Shown: positions 16,856-25,654 of the stretch, one piece after another
How the letters are laid out: every line of letters starts with the position of its first letter
Numbering within the stretch: the stretch's first letter is position 1
From: Collinsella sp.
GTDB lineage: Bacteria > Actinomycetota > Coriobacteriia > Coriobacteriales > Coriobacteriaceae
NCBI GenBank assembly: GCA_019414645.1
Contig: DXLP01000005.1
Span: 1 to 64,000 of the forward strand
Direction of reading: 5' to 3'
Length of the DNA stretch: 64,000 nucleotides
Made by a program: the position numbers and the translations under genes
Notes under the pieces: model-generated
What the model saw: the letters and a program-made list of their open reading frames with translations, nothing else
Told to the model about the DNA's origin: nothing
Database searches by the model: none

Positions 16856-17619
16856 AGATAGCAGAGGCAATCGGCGCGGCGTTCGGAACGTTCTCGCGCA
16901 TCCCCGTCCCGAAATCGGCCTGGACCGATTTCGGGTCAACCCATGCGCTTGCCGCGTTTCCCCTGGTGGGCCTTGCGGAAGGCTTCCTCATGACGGCGTG
17001 GGGGTACGTGGCTAACCTGCTTGTCGTGCCCGCGACCATCGTCGCGGCCGTGCTCGTGGCGCTGCCTGTGGCGGTGACGGGTGGCATCCACCTAGACGGG
17101 CTCTGCGACACCTCCGATGCGCTTGCAAGTTGGGCCCCGCGCGAGCGAAAGCTCGAGATCATGCACGACCCGCGGGCGGGCGCCTTCGGGGTCATCGGTG
17201 TTGTCGTGTACCTTATTCTGCAGTTTTCCCTGTTCACCGCGCTGCCGCTTACGGCGGGGGCGTTCCTCGCGCTTCTGTGCTCGCTCGTGTTCTCCCGCGC
17301 GCTTTCGGGGCTCGCCGTTGAATGCTGGCCTGCCGCGCGGGCGGACGGCATGGCCGCGGGACTCTCGCCTTCGAAGAAGCGCGCGGCGATCGTCGTGCCG
17401 CTTTGCGCTTTCGCTGCGGCTTCGGCTGCAGGGATGGTCGCGTGCGCTCGGGCCGTCGGCGCCCTTATGGCGGTGGCGGGGCTTTTGGCGCTCGCGTGGT
17501 ATCGCCATGTTGCCCTGTCCCGCTTCGGCGGGGTGACGGGGGATTTGGCCGGATGGTTTCTGCAATGGGCCGAGCTCGCGATGCTTGCCATGCTGGTGGC
17601 GGGGGGCATGCTCCTATGA
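16852..17619 (+). CDS. cobS: Adenosylcobinamide-GDP ribazoletransferase (cobalamin synthase)
   Basis: This 255-residue membrane protein joins adenosylcobinamide-GDP to alpha-ribazole in the membrane. It has about six hydrophobic segments and the Mg-binding signature GGIHLDGLCDTSDAL. The N-terminal FGTFSRIPVP is also family-typical. The GTG at 16852 overlaps the cobU stop by four bases (GTGA). It ends ATGATG with the next gene. Confidence 0.93.
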   Translation: MKIAEAIGAAFGTFSRIPVPKSAWTDFGSTHALAAFPLVGLAEGFLMTAWGYVANLLVVPATIVAAVLVALPVAVTGGIHLDGLCDTSDALASWAPRERKLEIMHDPRAGAFGVIGVVVYLILQFSLFTALPLTAGAFLALLCSLVFSRALSGLAVECWPAARADGMAAGLSPSKKRAAIVVPLCAFAAASAAGMVACARAVGALMAVAGLLALAWYRHVALSRFGGVTGDLAGWFLQWAELAMLAMLVAGGMLL

Positions 17620-18617
17620 TGCTCGTGGTAGGTGGCGCGCATTCGGGGAAGAGGACCTTCGTGCGCGAAAAGCTCGGGTTCGCGGCGGACGATTTCGTCG
17701 ACGCGGCGCAGCTTGCGGAGGGCGTCGTGCCCGCGGTTTTTGCCGGCCGTGTCGCGTACCGTGCTGAGGAACTCGTACGCACGCTCGACGCTGACCGGGC
17801 GCTCGAGCGGCTGATTGGCTTCGACGCAGTGATTCTGACCTTGGTCGGCTCGGGGGTCGTCCCTATGCGTGCGGAAGACGCCCAATGGCGCGAGCGCGCG
17901 GGGCGCCTGGGATGCGCGCTCGCTGCGCGCGCCGACGTCGTCGTGCGCATGACGTGCGGGATTCCCCAGGTCATCAAAGGAAACCTTGCCGATGCGCCTC
18001 GAGGGACGCTGGGCGCGGGCGCGCCTTTGGAAGTCATCTTCGTGCGCCATGGTGCCACGGCGGGCACGGAAGACCATCGCTACAGCGGGGCGGGCACCGA
18101 CGAGCCCCTGTCGAGCGCGGGCGAGCGCGCTTTGCGCGACCTCGCGTGCGATCGTGACGTGTTCCGTGTTATCACGAGCGGCATGGCCCGCTCCGACCAG
18201 ACGGCACGCATTCTCTTCCCGAACGCGGAGCTTATGGCGTGCCCCGGTCTGCGCGAGATAGATTTCGGCGACTTCGAGGGGCGAAGCGCCGCCGAACTTA
18301 AAGAGGATGCGCGTTACCGCGCCTGGGTAGACTCCTGGTGTGAGACGCGCTGCCCGCATGGCGAGGGCAAGAGCGATTTCACCCGCCGCGTCGTCGCGGC
18401 GTTTCGGGAGGCGTGCGAATCGGAGCGCGCCCAGGGGAGTGGGCGCGCCGTCTTCGTCGTTCACGCGGGTACCGTGAAAGCGCTGCTCTCCGAGCTAGCT
18501 GTCCCGAAAATGGGATACTTCGACGTGCATACCGAGCCGGGTGGTGCATGGGCCGCCACCTGGGATGGGCGCTGCCTTCGCGACGTTCGGCCCGCTTCGG
18601 GGGGCGATGCCCGGTGA
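17616..18617 (+). CDS. CobU-like domain fused to histidine phosphatase (probable alpha-ribazole phosphatase, CobC-like)
   Basis: This 333-residue two-domain protein overlaps cobS by four bases. Residues 1-128 resemble CobU: P-loop-like LVVGGAHSGKRT, then VGSGVVPMRAEDAQWRERAGRLG and VRMTCGIPQVIKG, which match the CobU C-terminus (VGxGIVP...RxxxGRLN...GIPxxxK). The P-loop has Arg where Ser/Thr is usual, so kinase activity is doubtful. Residues 135-333 are a histidine phosphatase with FVRHGATAG, ITSGMARSDQTA, REIDFGDFEG and FVVHAGTVKALL, consistent with removing the 5'-phosphate from alpha-ribazole phosphate. The fusion may complement the divergent CobU upstream. Confidence 0.82.
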   Translation: MMLVVGGAHSGKRTFVREKLGFAADDFVDAAQLAEGVVPAVFAGRVAYRAEELVRTLDADRALERLIGFDAVILTLVGSGVVPMRAEDAQWRERAGRLGCALAARADVVVRMTCGIPQVIKGNLADAPRGTLGAGAPLEVIFVRHGATAGTEDHRYSGAGTDEPLSSAGERALRDLACDRDVFRVITSGMARSDQTARILFPNAELMACPGLREIDFGDFEGRSAAELKEDARYRAWVDSWCETRCPHGEGKSDFTRRVVAAFREACESERAQGSGRAVFVVHAGTVKALLSELAVPKMGYFDVHTEPGGAWAATWDGRCLRDVRPASGGDAR

Positions 18618-19591
18618 TGACGATTCTTGCCGTCGCCGCCGGGTTAGCGGCCGACCTTGCCTTCGGCGACCCGCGCTGGCTTCCCCATCCCGTCGTCGCC
18701 ATGGGGCGCGCGATCACGTGGGCCGAAGGCCGCCTGCGGGGCGCATTCCCGCAAACGTCCGCGGGCACGCGCGCCGCAGGGCTTGTGCTCGCCGTGGCGC
18801 TTCCGCTTGCGTGTGGGCTTTTGACCTGGGGAATCCTGCATCTTTGCGGCATGGTTCACTCCGGCTTGCGCTTCGTGGCCGAGGCATGGGCAAGCTATCA
18901 GATTCTCGCGGCATGCGAGCTTCGCCGCCAGAGCCTGGCCGTGGCCCGCGCGTTCTCGAAGGGCGGCCTTGTCGCGGCTCGCGAAGCCGTCGGGCTCATC
19001 GTGGGACGCGACACGTCTGTTCTCGACGAGCAGGGCGTTGCGCGCGCCGCCGTGGAAACGGTGGCGGAGAACGCGAGCGACGGCGTCATCGCGCCGCTTT
19101 TCTACCTTATGATCGGGGGTGCGCCCTTGGGCATGGCGTACAAGGCGGTGAACACGCTCGACAGCATGGTGGGCTACAAAAATGAGCGCTACATCGACTT
19201 CGGCTGCGCCTCGGCGCGCCTCGACGATGCGGTGAACTGGATTCCCTCGCGCTTATCGGCCCTGCTCATGATCGCCGTGTGCCCGATCGTCGGGCTCGAC
19301 GCGCGCGGGGCGGCGCGCATCTGGCGCCGCGACAGGCGTCGCCATGCGAGCCCCAACTCGGCGCAGACCGAGTCAGCGTGCGCGGGCGCGCTCGGGCTGC
19401 GCCTGGCGGGACCCGCGGTGTATTTCGGCAAGCTCGTTGAGAAACCGACGATAGGCGACGTGTCCCGCGAAATCGAGTGGGGCGACATCGCCCGGGCGAC
19501 AAGGCTCATGCTCGCCGCGTCCGTATGCGCGCTCGTCGTCTTCGGCGCCGCGCGCGCGGCGGTCGTGCTTGTCGTGGGGGCGATGGTATGA
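18617..19591 (+). CDS. cbiB: Adenosylcobinamide-phosphate synthase
   Basis: This 324-residue membrane protein attaches aminopropanol or its phosphate to adenosylcobyric acid. Typical features are the N-terminal LAADLAFGDPRWLPHPVVAMG, VAENASDGVIAPLFY, KAVNTLDSMVGYKNERY and MASPNSAQTES-like RRHASPNSAQTESACAGALG. Four to five hydrophobic segments are visible. The ATG at 18617 shares a base with the preceding stop (TGATG), and its own stop overlaps the cobD start. Confidence 0.94.
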   Translation: MTILAVAAGLAADLAFGDPRWLPHPVVAMGRAITWAEGRLRGAFPQTSAGTRAAGLVLAVALPLACGLLTWGILHLCGMVHSGLRFVAEAWASYQILAACELRRQSLAVARAFSKGGLVAAREAVGLIVGRDTSVLDEQGVARAAVETVAENASDGVIAPLFYLMIGGAPLGMAYKAVNTLDSMVGYKNERYIDFGCASARLDDAVNWIPSRLSALLMIAVCPIVGLDARGAARIWRRDRRRHASPNSAQTESACAGALGLRLAGPAVYFGKLVEKPTIGDVSREIEWGDIARATRLMLAASVCALVVFGAARAAVVLVVGAMV

Positions 19592-20811
19592 GGGAAGACC
19601 ACGCCGCGTCCCGGGCTGCCGGGGGAATCCTGCGCGCCCGTGCGCATGGGGGCAGCCGGCAATCGCTCGGCATCGCTTGCGAAGGGGGCGCCTCCGACCT
19701 CATCGACTTCTCGGTGAACGTGAATCCGGCAGGCCCATCGCCGCGCGCCGTCGCCGCAGCTTGCAAGGCGCTTTCTCGAATCGACGCCTACCCCGATAGG
19801 GAAAGCCTCGCCCTCGTTCGTGCCCTAGCGCGCACCCAGGGCATTCCCGAAGATACTATCGTCTGCGGCGCGGGCGCGTCCGACATCATCTGGCGGCTCG
19901 CTGCGGCGGTGCGCCCGAAACGCATCGTCGTGTGCGCGCCGACGTTCTCTGAATATGCGGAGGCGGCATCTTACTACGGCGCATGCGTGCAGGAGTTCCC
20001 GCTCTCCGAAGCGGACGACTTCGACGTGCCTGCCTCCTTCGCCCGCGCGATCGAGGGGCCGGGAGACGTGGCGTACCTCTGCAATCCGAACAACCCGACG
20101 GGGCGCCTCGTCGACCCCCGCGTGATCGATGCCGCGGCTTGCCGCTGCGAGCAGGCGGGCGCGCTGCTCGTCGTGGACGAGTGCTTCCTCGGATTTGCGC
20201 CCGACGCCCGCGAAAGGAGCGTGGCCGCACGCGCCGCGTGTTCGCGCCATGTGGCCGTGCTCTCCGCGTTCACCAAGCTCTACGGTATGGCGGGGTTGCG
20301 GTTAGGATATCTGATCAGCGGAAACGCCCAACTCCTCGAGGGCATTCGCCGGGCGGGGCAGGCGTGGCCCGTCTCCTCGGTCGCCGAGGCCGCGGGTATC
20401 GCCGCCCTGGAAGACGTCGAATACGTCTCGCGCACGCGCGATGTATTGGCGGGCGAGCGAGCGTGGCTTTCCCACGAGCTCTCCTCGCTCGGGCTTTCCG
20501 TCGTGCCGTCGGATGCGAACTTCCTTTTAGTCCGCACGCCGGCGAAAGACATCCCCGAGCGCCTGTATAAACAGGGGGTTTTGGTCCGCACGTGCGACTC
20601 GTTTTCGGTACTGTCCCGTTTCTGGTGCCGCGTCGCGGTGCGCACGCGCAAGGAGAATGCCCGGCTTGCGATGGCGTTCAGCCGCGCGCTTCGGGCGGAA
20701 GGCGCATCGGGCGAAGGCGAACCCGACGAACGGGGCTGCGCTTCTTGCAGCGGCGCTATGGCGGGCGCGTATGGCCGAGGCTCGACGAAGGAGGTCGATA
20801 CCCGTGGGTAG
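19588..20811 (+). CDS. cobD: Threonine-phosphate decarboxylase (aminotransferase fold)
   Basis: This 407-residue PLP enzyme decarboxylates L-threonine O-3-phosphate to aminopropanol phosphate for the nucleotide loop. Motifs: HGG near the N-terminus, DFSVNVNPAGPS, CGAGASDIIWRLA, YLCNPNNPTGRL, VDECFLGFA and the PLP lysine in SAFTKLYGMAGLRLGY. It shares its fold with histidinol-phosphate aminotransferase, but the operon context decides. A Gly/Ser/Glu-rich tail of about 45 residues extends past the usual end. The tail overlaps the cbiP SD and GTG, so it may exist only to couple translation. Confidence 0.92.
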   Translation: MREDHAASRAAGGILRARAHGGSRQSLGIACEGGASDLIDFSVNVNPAGPSPRAVAAACKALSRIDAYPDRESLALVRALARTQGIPEDTIVCGAGASDIIWRLAAAVRPKRIVVCAPTFSEYAEAASYYGACVQEFPLSEADDFDVPASFARAIEGPGDVAYLCNPNNPTGRLVDPRVIDAAACRCEQAGALLVVDECFLGFAPDARERSVAARAACSRHVAVLSAFTKLYGMAGLRLGYLISGNAQLLEGIRRAGQAWPVSSVAEAAGIAALEDVEYVSRTRDVLAGERAWLSHELSSLGLSVVPSDANFLLVRTPAKDIPERLYKQGVLVRTCDSFSVLSRFWCRVAVRTRKENARLAMAFSRALRAEGASGEGEPDERGCASCSGAMAGAYGRGSTKEVDTRG

Positions 20812-22303
20812 GGCGAAGCCCATCATGATCCAGGGCACCATGTCGAACGCGGGGAAGAGCCTGCTTGCGGCGGGGCTGTGCCGTGTGCTTTCGCAGGACG
20901 GCCTGCGCGTGGCTCCCTTCAAGAGCCAGAACATGGCGCTCAACAGCGGTGTCACGGCCGACGGGCTCGAGATGGGGCGCGCCCAGATCATGCAGGCCGA
21001 GGCGTGCAGCATCGCGCCCGACGTGCGCATGAACCCCATTCTGCTCAAGCCCGAAAGCGGCCACCGAAGCCAGCTCATCGTGGCCGGCAAGGAGCAGGGA
21101 GCCTTCGCTGCGAGGGACTACTTCGCGCGAAAGAAGGCGCTCATGCCGCAGATTTTGGAGGCGTTCGATTCGCTCGCGGAGGAAAACGACGTCATCGTTA
21201 TCGAGGGCGCCGGCAGCCCCGCCGAAATCAACCTTGCCGAAAACGACATCGTCAACATGGGGCTCGCGCGCGCCGTGTCCTCCCCCGTGCTGCTCGCGGG
21301 CGACATCGACCCAGGCGGGGTGTTTGCCCAGCTTTACGGCACGGTCGCGCTCCTTGCGCCCGAGGACCGCGCGCTTTTGCGGGGGCTTGTAGTAAATAAG
21401 TTCCGCGGCGATGTAGAAATCCTGCGCCCGGGTTTGGCCCCGCTTGAGAAGATGTGCGGGGCCCCCGTCGTGGGGGTCGTGCCGTATCTTACGCTCGACC
21501 TGGACGACGAGGACTCGCTCGCGCCGCGCCTATCTGCCCGCGAGGCGCGCGGCGTCATCGATGTCGCCGTCGTGCGCCTTCCGCATCTGTCGAACTTCAC
21601 CGACTTCGACCCGCTTTCGCGCGTGCCCGGCGTAGGCGTGCGCTACGTTTCCTCGACGACCGATCTGGGCCGACCCGACCTGGTGGTGCTCCCCGGCTCG
21701 AAGACCACGCTCGACGACGCGCGCTGGCTTGCGGCTAGCGGCATCGGAGCCTGTGTACGCGCGCTTTCGGGTGCGGGCACGCCGGTGCTCGGCATATGCG
21801 GAGGCTACCAGCTTTTGGGTGACGAGCTTTCCGACCCGCACGGCAGGGAAGGCGCTGGCACCGCGCGCGGGCTCGGGCTCATCCCTGCAAGTACGGTGTT
21901 CAGGGAGGAAAAGCGCCTCGCCCAGTCGGAGCTGCGCATCACAGGCGCCCAAGGCGCGTTCTCGGTGTGGAACGGCATGACGGCTCGCGGGTACGAGATC
22001 CACGACGGCGAAACGATCGTCTCCTGCGCCCCTGCGGGCACGATTGGCGGCAAACCAGAAGGCGCGGCCTGCGGAAACGTGTTTGGAACCTATCTCCACG
22101 GCCTGTTCGACGAACCGGGGGTGGCGCTCGCCCTCGCGCGCTCGCTCGCGCGCATGCGTGGCCTGCCCGAGAGCGTCGTGGGTGCTCCGGGCGCGGCGTC
22201 CGCGGCCGATCACCGTGCGCGCGAGTTCGACCGCCTGGCCGACTCCGTGCGCGGGGCGCTCGACATGGAGTATGTCTACCGCATTATCGAGGAGGGCGTA
22301 TGA
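20804..22303 (+). CDS. cbiP: Cobyric acid synthase
   Basis: This 499-residue glutamine amidotransferase amidates the b, d, e and g side chains of adenosylcobyrinic a,c-diamide. Motifs: KPIMIQGTMSNAGKSLL at the N-terminus, FKSQNMALNS, VIEGAGSPAEINL, VLLAGDIDPGGVFA, and the C-terminal amidotransferase with the nucleophile in LGICGGYQLLG and the His in GTYLHGLFD. The GTG at 20804 has a strong GAAGGAGG nine bases upstream; an ATG seven codons later is the alternative. It overlaps cobD and cobO. Confidence 0.95.
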   Translation: MGRAKPIMIQGTMSNAGKSLLAAGLCRVLSQDGLRVAPFKSQNMALNSGVTADGLEMGRAQIMQAEACSIAPDVRMNPILLKPESGHRSQLIVAGKEQGAFAARDYFARKKALMPQILEAFDSLAEENDVIVIEGAGSPAEINLAENDIVNMGLARAVSSPVLLAGDIDPGGVFAQLYGTVALLAPEDRALLRGLVVNKFRGDVEILRPGLAPLEKMCGAPVVGVVPYLTLDLDDEDSLAPRLSAREARGVIDVAVVRLPHLSNFTDFDPLSRVPGVGVRYVSSTTDLGRPDLVVLPGSKTTLDDARWLAASGIGACVRALSGAGTPVLGICGGYQLLGDELSDPHGREGAGTARGLGLIPASTVFREEKRLAQSELRITGAQGAFSVWNGMTARGYEIHDGETIVSCAPAGTIGGKPEGAACGNVFGTYLHGLFDEPGVALALARSLARMRGLPESVVGAPGAASAADHRAREFDRLADSVRGALDMEYVYRIIEEGV

Positions 22304-22815
22304 TCCACGTGTATCATGGCGACGGCAAAGGCAAGACCACGGCGGCGATGGGCCTCGCCCTTCGCATGCTCGCCGCAGGCCGCCGCGTCGTCGTCGTGCA
22401 GTTCCTGAAAGACGGCGAAAGCGGGGAGGTGCGCCTGCTCGCCGAGCATTTCGGCGTGCCCGTGTTCGCGGGGAAGGCGTCGGACAAGTTTACCTGGTCC
22501 ATGACGTCGGAAGAACTTGCCGCGACGCGCGAGCTGCACGATGGGAACCTCGCTTCCGCGCTCGCCGAGCTCGAGGGCGCGCAGGAGGGGCTGCTCGTGC
22601 TCGACGAGGCGCTCGACGCGCTTTCGAAGGGGCTTGTCGACGAGGCGCTCGTGGACCGCGCGCTCGATATGTCCGCGCGCGGCGTCGAAGTAGCGCTCAC
22701 CGGGCGCGCGCCTTCCCGCAAGATCGTGGAGAAGGCTGACTACATAACCGAGATGCGGTGCGAGAAACACCCCTACTCTCAGGGGATATGTGCAAGGGAA
22801 GGAGTGGAGTACTAG
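22300..22815 (+). CDS. cobO: Corrinoid adenosyltransferase (CobO/BtuR type)
   Basis: This 171-residue protein transfers the adenosyl group from ATP to reduced corrinoid. The P-loop is GDGKGKTTAAMGLALRML, followed by VVVVQFLKDGESGE, LLVLDEALDAL and VALTGRAPSRKIVEKADYITEM, all CobO-typical. The stretch around residue 55 (KFTWSMTSEELAAT) is slightly shortened compared with enterobacterial BtuR. It overlaps cbiP by four bases and abuts cbiC. Confidence 0.93.
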   Translation: MIHVYHGDGKGKTTAAMGLALRMLAAGRRVVVVQFLKDGESGEVRLLAEHFGVPVFAGKASDKFTWSMTSEELAATRELHDGNLASALAELEGAQEGLLVLDEALDALSKGLVDEALVDRALDMSARGVEVALTGRAPSRKIVEKADYITEMRCEKHPYSQGICAREGVEY

Positions 22816-23457
22816 ATGGATTCCAAGGAGATGGCGCCCGGCGACATCGAGCGGCGCAGCTTCGAGATCATCACCGAAGAGCTCGGCGGCCGCACGTTCC
22901 CGCCGCTCGAAGAGCCCGTCGTGAAGCGCGTCATCCACACCACTGCCGACTTCTCGTACGCCGATTCCCTCGTGTTCACCCATGATGCCGCGCACTGTGC
23001 GCTCGACGCACTGCGCGCAGGGGCCACGGTGCTCACCGACACGAACATGGCGCTCGCAGGCATAAGCAAGCCCGCGCTCGCGAAGCTCGGCTGCAAGGCC
23101 GTGTGCTACATGGCCGACCCTGATGTCGCCGCAACGGCGCGCGCCGCGGGCACGACTCGCGCCGTTGCGAGCATGGACAAAGCTTGCCGCATCGAGGGTC
23201 CGCTTATCGTGGCCGTCGGCAACGCTCCCACAGCACTTCTGCGCCTCGCCGAGCTCATGGACGCGGGGAAGATCGCGCCCGCGCTCGTCGTTGGGGTGCC
23301 GGTCGGGTTTGTGAACGTGGTCGAGGCGAAAGAGGAGCTACTCGCGCGACGCGTGCCGGCCATCGTCGCGAGGGGTCGCAAGGGCGGCTCGACTGTGGCA
23401 GCCGCCATTATGAACGCGCTGCTCTACCAGATCACGCGCACGGGTGGCGCGAAGTGA
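22816..23457 (+). CDS. cbiC: Cobalt-precorrin-8 methylmutase
   Basis: This 213-residue CbiC moves a methyl group from C11 to C12 to form cobyrinic acid. The catalytic His lies in VVKRVIHTTADFSYAD. Other family stretches are VLTDTNMALAGI, PLIVAVGNAPTALLRL, VGVPVGFVNVVEAKE and GRKGGSTVAAAIMNALL. It starts directly after the cobO stop and its stop overlaps the cbiJ GTG. Confidence 0.95.
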   Translation: MDSKEMAPGDIERRSFEIITEELGGRTFPPLEEPVVKRVIHTTADFSYADSLVFTHDAAHCALDALRAGATVLTDTNMALAGISKPALAKLGCKAVCYMADPDVAATARAAGTTRAVASMDKACRIEGPLIVAVGNAPTALLRLAELMDAGKIAPALVVGVPVGFVNVVEAKEELLARRVPAIVARGRKGGSTVAAAIMNALLYQITRTGGAK

Positions 23458-24227
23458 CGGCCCCCGCATCCGCGCCGGCGCTGCGCATCTTCGCCGGCAC
23501 CACCGAGGGCCGCCTTCTGTGCGAATGGGCGAGCGGGGCGGGCATCCCCGCCCGTGCCTACGCGGCAACCGAGTACGGAGGAGAGCTTTTGGGCGAGCTT
23601 CCGGGCATCGAGGTGCATGCGGGCAGGCTCGACGATGCCGACATGGAGCGCGAGCTTTCCGGCGCGCGCGTCGTCGTCGACGCCACGCACCCCTTCGCTA
23701 CGCTCGCAAGCGGCAACATCCGGGCCGCTTCGCTCGCCGTGGGTGCACGATGCCTGCGCCTTGCGCGCCCGGTCGAAGCGTTGCCCAAAGGCGTCGTGCC
23801 GGTCGCGTCGATCGCCTGCGCGGCGCGCTTTCTCTCCGAGAACCCGGGTCGCGCGCTTCTCACGACGGGGAGCAAGGAGCTTGCTCCCTACACGCGCGTC
23901 GCCGATTTCGCGGAGCGCTTCTTCGTGCGTGTGCTCCCGCTGCCCGGTGCTATAACGAAGTGCATCGACGCGGGGTTTTCGCCGTCGCACGTCATCGGCA
24001 TGCAGGGGCCCTTCACCCGCGAGCTCAACGAGGCAATGCTTCGGCAGGTGGGCGCCCAGTGGCTTGTGACCAAGGACTCGGGAACCGTAGGCGGCACGGC
24101 CGAGAAGCTCGCCGCCGCGCGCAACGTGGGAGCGCGCTGCATCGTGGTCACCCGTCCCGCCGAGGGAGGCGGGGCCCTTTCGCTTCGGGAAGTGGAAGAC
24201 GCGCTCTTACGGGAGTTCGCGCGCTAG
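23454..24227 (+). CDS. cbiJ: Cobalt-precorrin-6A reductase
   Basis: This 257-residue reductase reduces the macrocycle with NAD(P)H before the CbiET step. Motifs: RIFAGTTEGRLLCEW, VVVDATHPFATLASGNI, LTTGSKELAPY, VIGMQGPFTRELNEAML and the C-terminal LVTKDSGTVGGTAEKL. The GTG at 23454 overlaps cbiC by four bases (GTGA). It is the last gene of the operon; a strong palindrome overlaps its stop. Confidence 0.92.
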   Translation: MTAPASAPALRIFAGTTEGRLLCEWASGAGIPARAYAATEYGGELLGELPGIEVHAGRLDDADMERELSGARVVVDATHPFATLASGNIRAASLAVGARCLRLARPVEALPKGVVPVASIACAARFLSENPGRALLTTGSKELAPYTRVADFAERFFVRVLPLPGAITKCIDAGFSPSHVIGMQGPFTRELNEAMLRQVGAQWLVTKDSGTVGGTAEKLAAARNVGARCIVVTRPAEGGGALSLREVEDALLREFAR

Positions 24228-24247
24228 GCGCTCGCCGCGCCTAGCGC
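24219..24247 (+). terminator. Hairpin at the end of the cob operon
   Basis: GCGCGCTAGGCG and CGCCTAGCGCGC are perfect reverse complements around a short loop, and the cbiJ stop lies in the left arm. No T-run follows, so this may be a Rho-assisted or stabilising hairpin. Confidence 0.45.
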
Positions 24248-24254
24248 GCCCTCC

Positions 24255-24370
24255 CACCCGCGAGGAGGAGCGCCCCGAGCAAGCTCGACCCGTATAAGCC
24301 CGTCATCCGCCAAAAGCTCGAGCACGACGCCCGGAACTGGCGCAAGCAGCCCTTCAATAAGTTGCGGTGA
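24255..24370 (+). mobile_element. Remnant of an IS21-family IstA transposase (pseudogene fragment)
   Basis: One short frame reads PPARRSAPSKLDPYKPVIRQ followed by KLEHDARNWRKQPFNKLR and a stop at 24368. The stretch SKLDPYKPVIxxxLExD is the conserved N-terminal part of IS21 IstA proteins, just before the integrase core. Everything else of the element is gone. The fragment runs into a dispersed palindrome at 24359, which supplies the stop. It marks the right edge of the corrinoid block. Confidence 0.55.
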
Positions 24371-24427
24371 AATAGTGTCTGTTTTTGCTGCTAGATAGCG
24401 TATTCAGTCCCTAATTCACCGCAACTT
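24359..24427. repeat. Dispersed palindromic element, copy 1
   Basis: AAGTTGCGGTGAA (24359-24371) and TTCACCGCAACTT (24415-24427) are perfect reverse complements flanking about 43 AT-rich bases. The same terminal sequence GTTGCGGTGAAATA recurs at 40531-40595, downstream of rsmB. Confidence 0.75.
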
Positions 24428-24439
24428 GTTGGTGGTGGC

Positions 24440-25654
24440 TTACTGGTAGCGTAGGCACTCCACCGGGTCGAGCTTTGCCGCGCGGCGAGCGGGGTAGAAG
24501 CCAAAGATTACGCCGATGCCGACGGAGACGGCGAAGGCCAGCAGCACCGTGGCGATTGAAAAGCTCGGTGTGATTTGCCCGCTGGCACCGAGCTCGCCAA
24601 GAATCCCTGATCCTGCGGCAAACATCGCAAGAGCCCAGGCCAGCAGATAGCCAATCAGGACACCCAGCAGACCGCCGGTGATGCACAATGCCGAAGACTC
24701 GGCCAAAAACTGGGCGGTGATATCGCGACGACTGGCGCCCAGAGCGCGGCGGATGCCGATCTCGCGGATGCGCTCAGTCACGTTGGTGAGCATCATGTTC
24801 ATAATGCCGATACCGCCGACAAGCAGCGAGATGCTGGCGACAGCACCCATGATGAGCGAGAACGCGCCCATAAAGGAGTTGAGCGCATCGATGGCGCTTT
24901 TCATGGAGGTCGCCGATACGCTGTCGTACTCATCATCCTCCGCGATGCCCTTCATCGCGCGCACCTTGGACTCGATGGTCTTACAAAGCTCATCCATGTC
25001 CGTGCCCTCGGCGGCGAGTGCCGTCACGCTGGGGAATGAAGGATTCTCGTCGCCAAACAGCCCGGAGATGGTTTCGCGTGGCATATACAGCGTGAGCGAG
25101 CCCATGGAGTCGCTGCCGCCGTCGATAACGCCGACAATCTGCACCTCGCCGTTGGACACCTTGATGGTTTTCCCCAGCGCATCCTGTTCGTTGCCGTAAA
25201 GCTGATCGGCGCCGCCGCGGCTGATGAGCGCCACGCGCGAGCCTGATTGGGACTCGGCCTGGGAATAGGTACGCCCCGCAACGAGCTTGCCGGCCCCCAC
25301 CGCGTCGAGCATGTCGCTATCGACGCCCTGCGCCATGACGGTATAGCTTTTATCGCCGGTCTTGTACTCGGTGTACGCGCTGTCGACAATTCCGATCTGC
25401 TCTATCTGCGGCACCAGTTTTTGAAGCTTCTCGATGTCCGACTCGGTGAGTTCTTGCGACGAATAGATTTGCACCATGCGTGCCGCATTGAGGCCCAGAC
25501 TGTTGACCAGGCTGTTTTGGATGCCGCCGATGAGCGAAGTCATGGCGATAACCGAGGCGATGCCGATGACGATGCCCAGGATGGTGAGCAGACTGCGCCC
25601 CTTGTTTGCCTCGAGCGAGTGAAGGGCTTCCTGGATGAGATCGCGGGCGCTCAT
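24440..25654 (-). CDS. MacB-like ABC transporter permease (FtsX family)
   Basis: This 404-residue permease has the MacB layout: one N-terminal membrane helix (LLTILGIVIGIASVIAMTSL), a large extracytoplasmic domain (about residues 45-270) and three C-terminal helices. The conserved FtsX stretch VGGIGIMNMMLTNVTERIREIGIRRALGA is present, and it ends ARRAAKLDPVECLRYQ, typical of the family. Unlike Escherichia coli MacB the ATPase is a separate gene, overlapping by ATGA. With the ATPase and the MacA-like protein it should form an export or stress-response pump; the substrate is not deducible. Confidence 0.9.
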   Translation of the reverse strand: MSARDLIQEALHSLEANKGRSLLTILGIVIGIASVIAMTSLIGGIQNSLVNSLGLNAARMVQIYSSQELTESDIEKLQKLVPQIEQIGIVDSAYTEYKTGDKSYTVMAQGVDSDMLDAVGAGKLVAGRTYSQAESQSGSRVALISRGGADQLYGNEQDALGKTIKVSNGEVQIVGVIDGGSDSMGSLTLYMPRETISGLFGDENPSFPSVTALAAEGTDMDELCKTIESKVRAMKGIAEDDEYDSVSATSMKSAIDALNSFMGAFSLIMGAVASISLLVGGIGIMNMMLTNVTERIREIGIRRALGASRRDITAQFLAESSALCITGGLLGVLIGYLLAWALAMFAAGSGILGELGASGQITPSFSIATVLLAFAVSVGIGVIFGFYPARRAAKLDPVECLRYQ

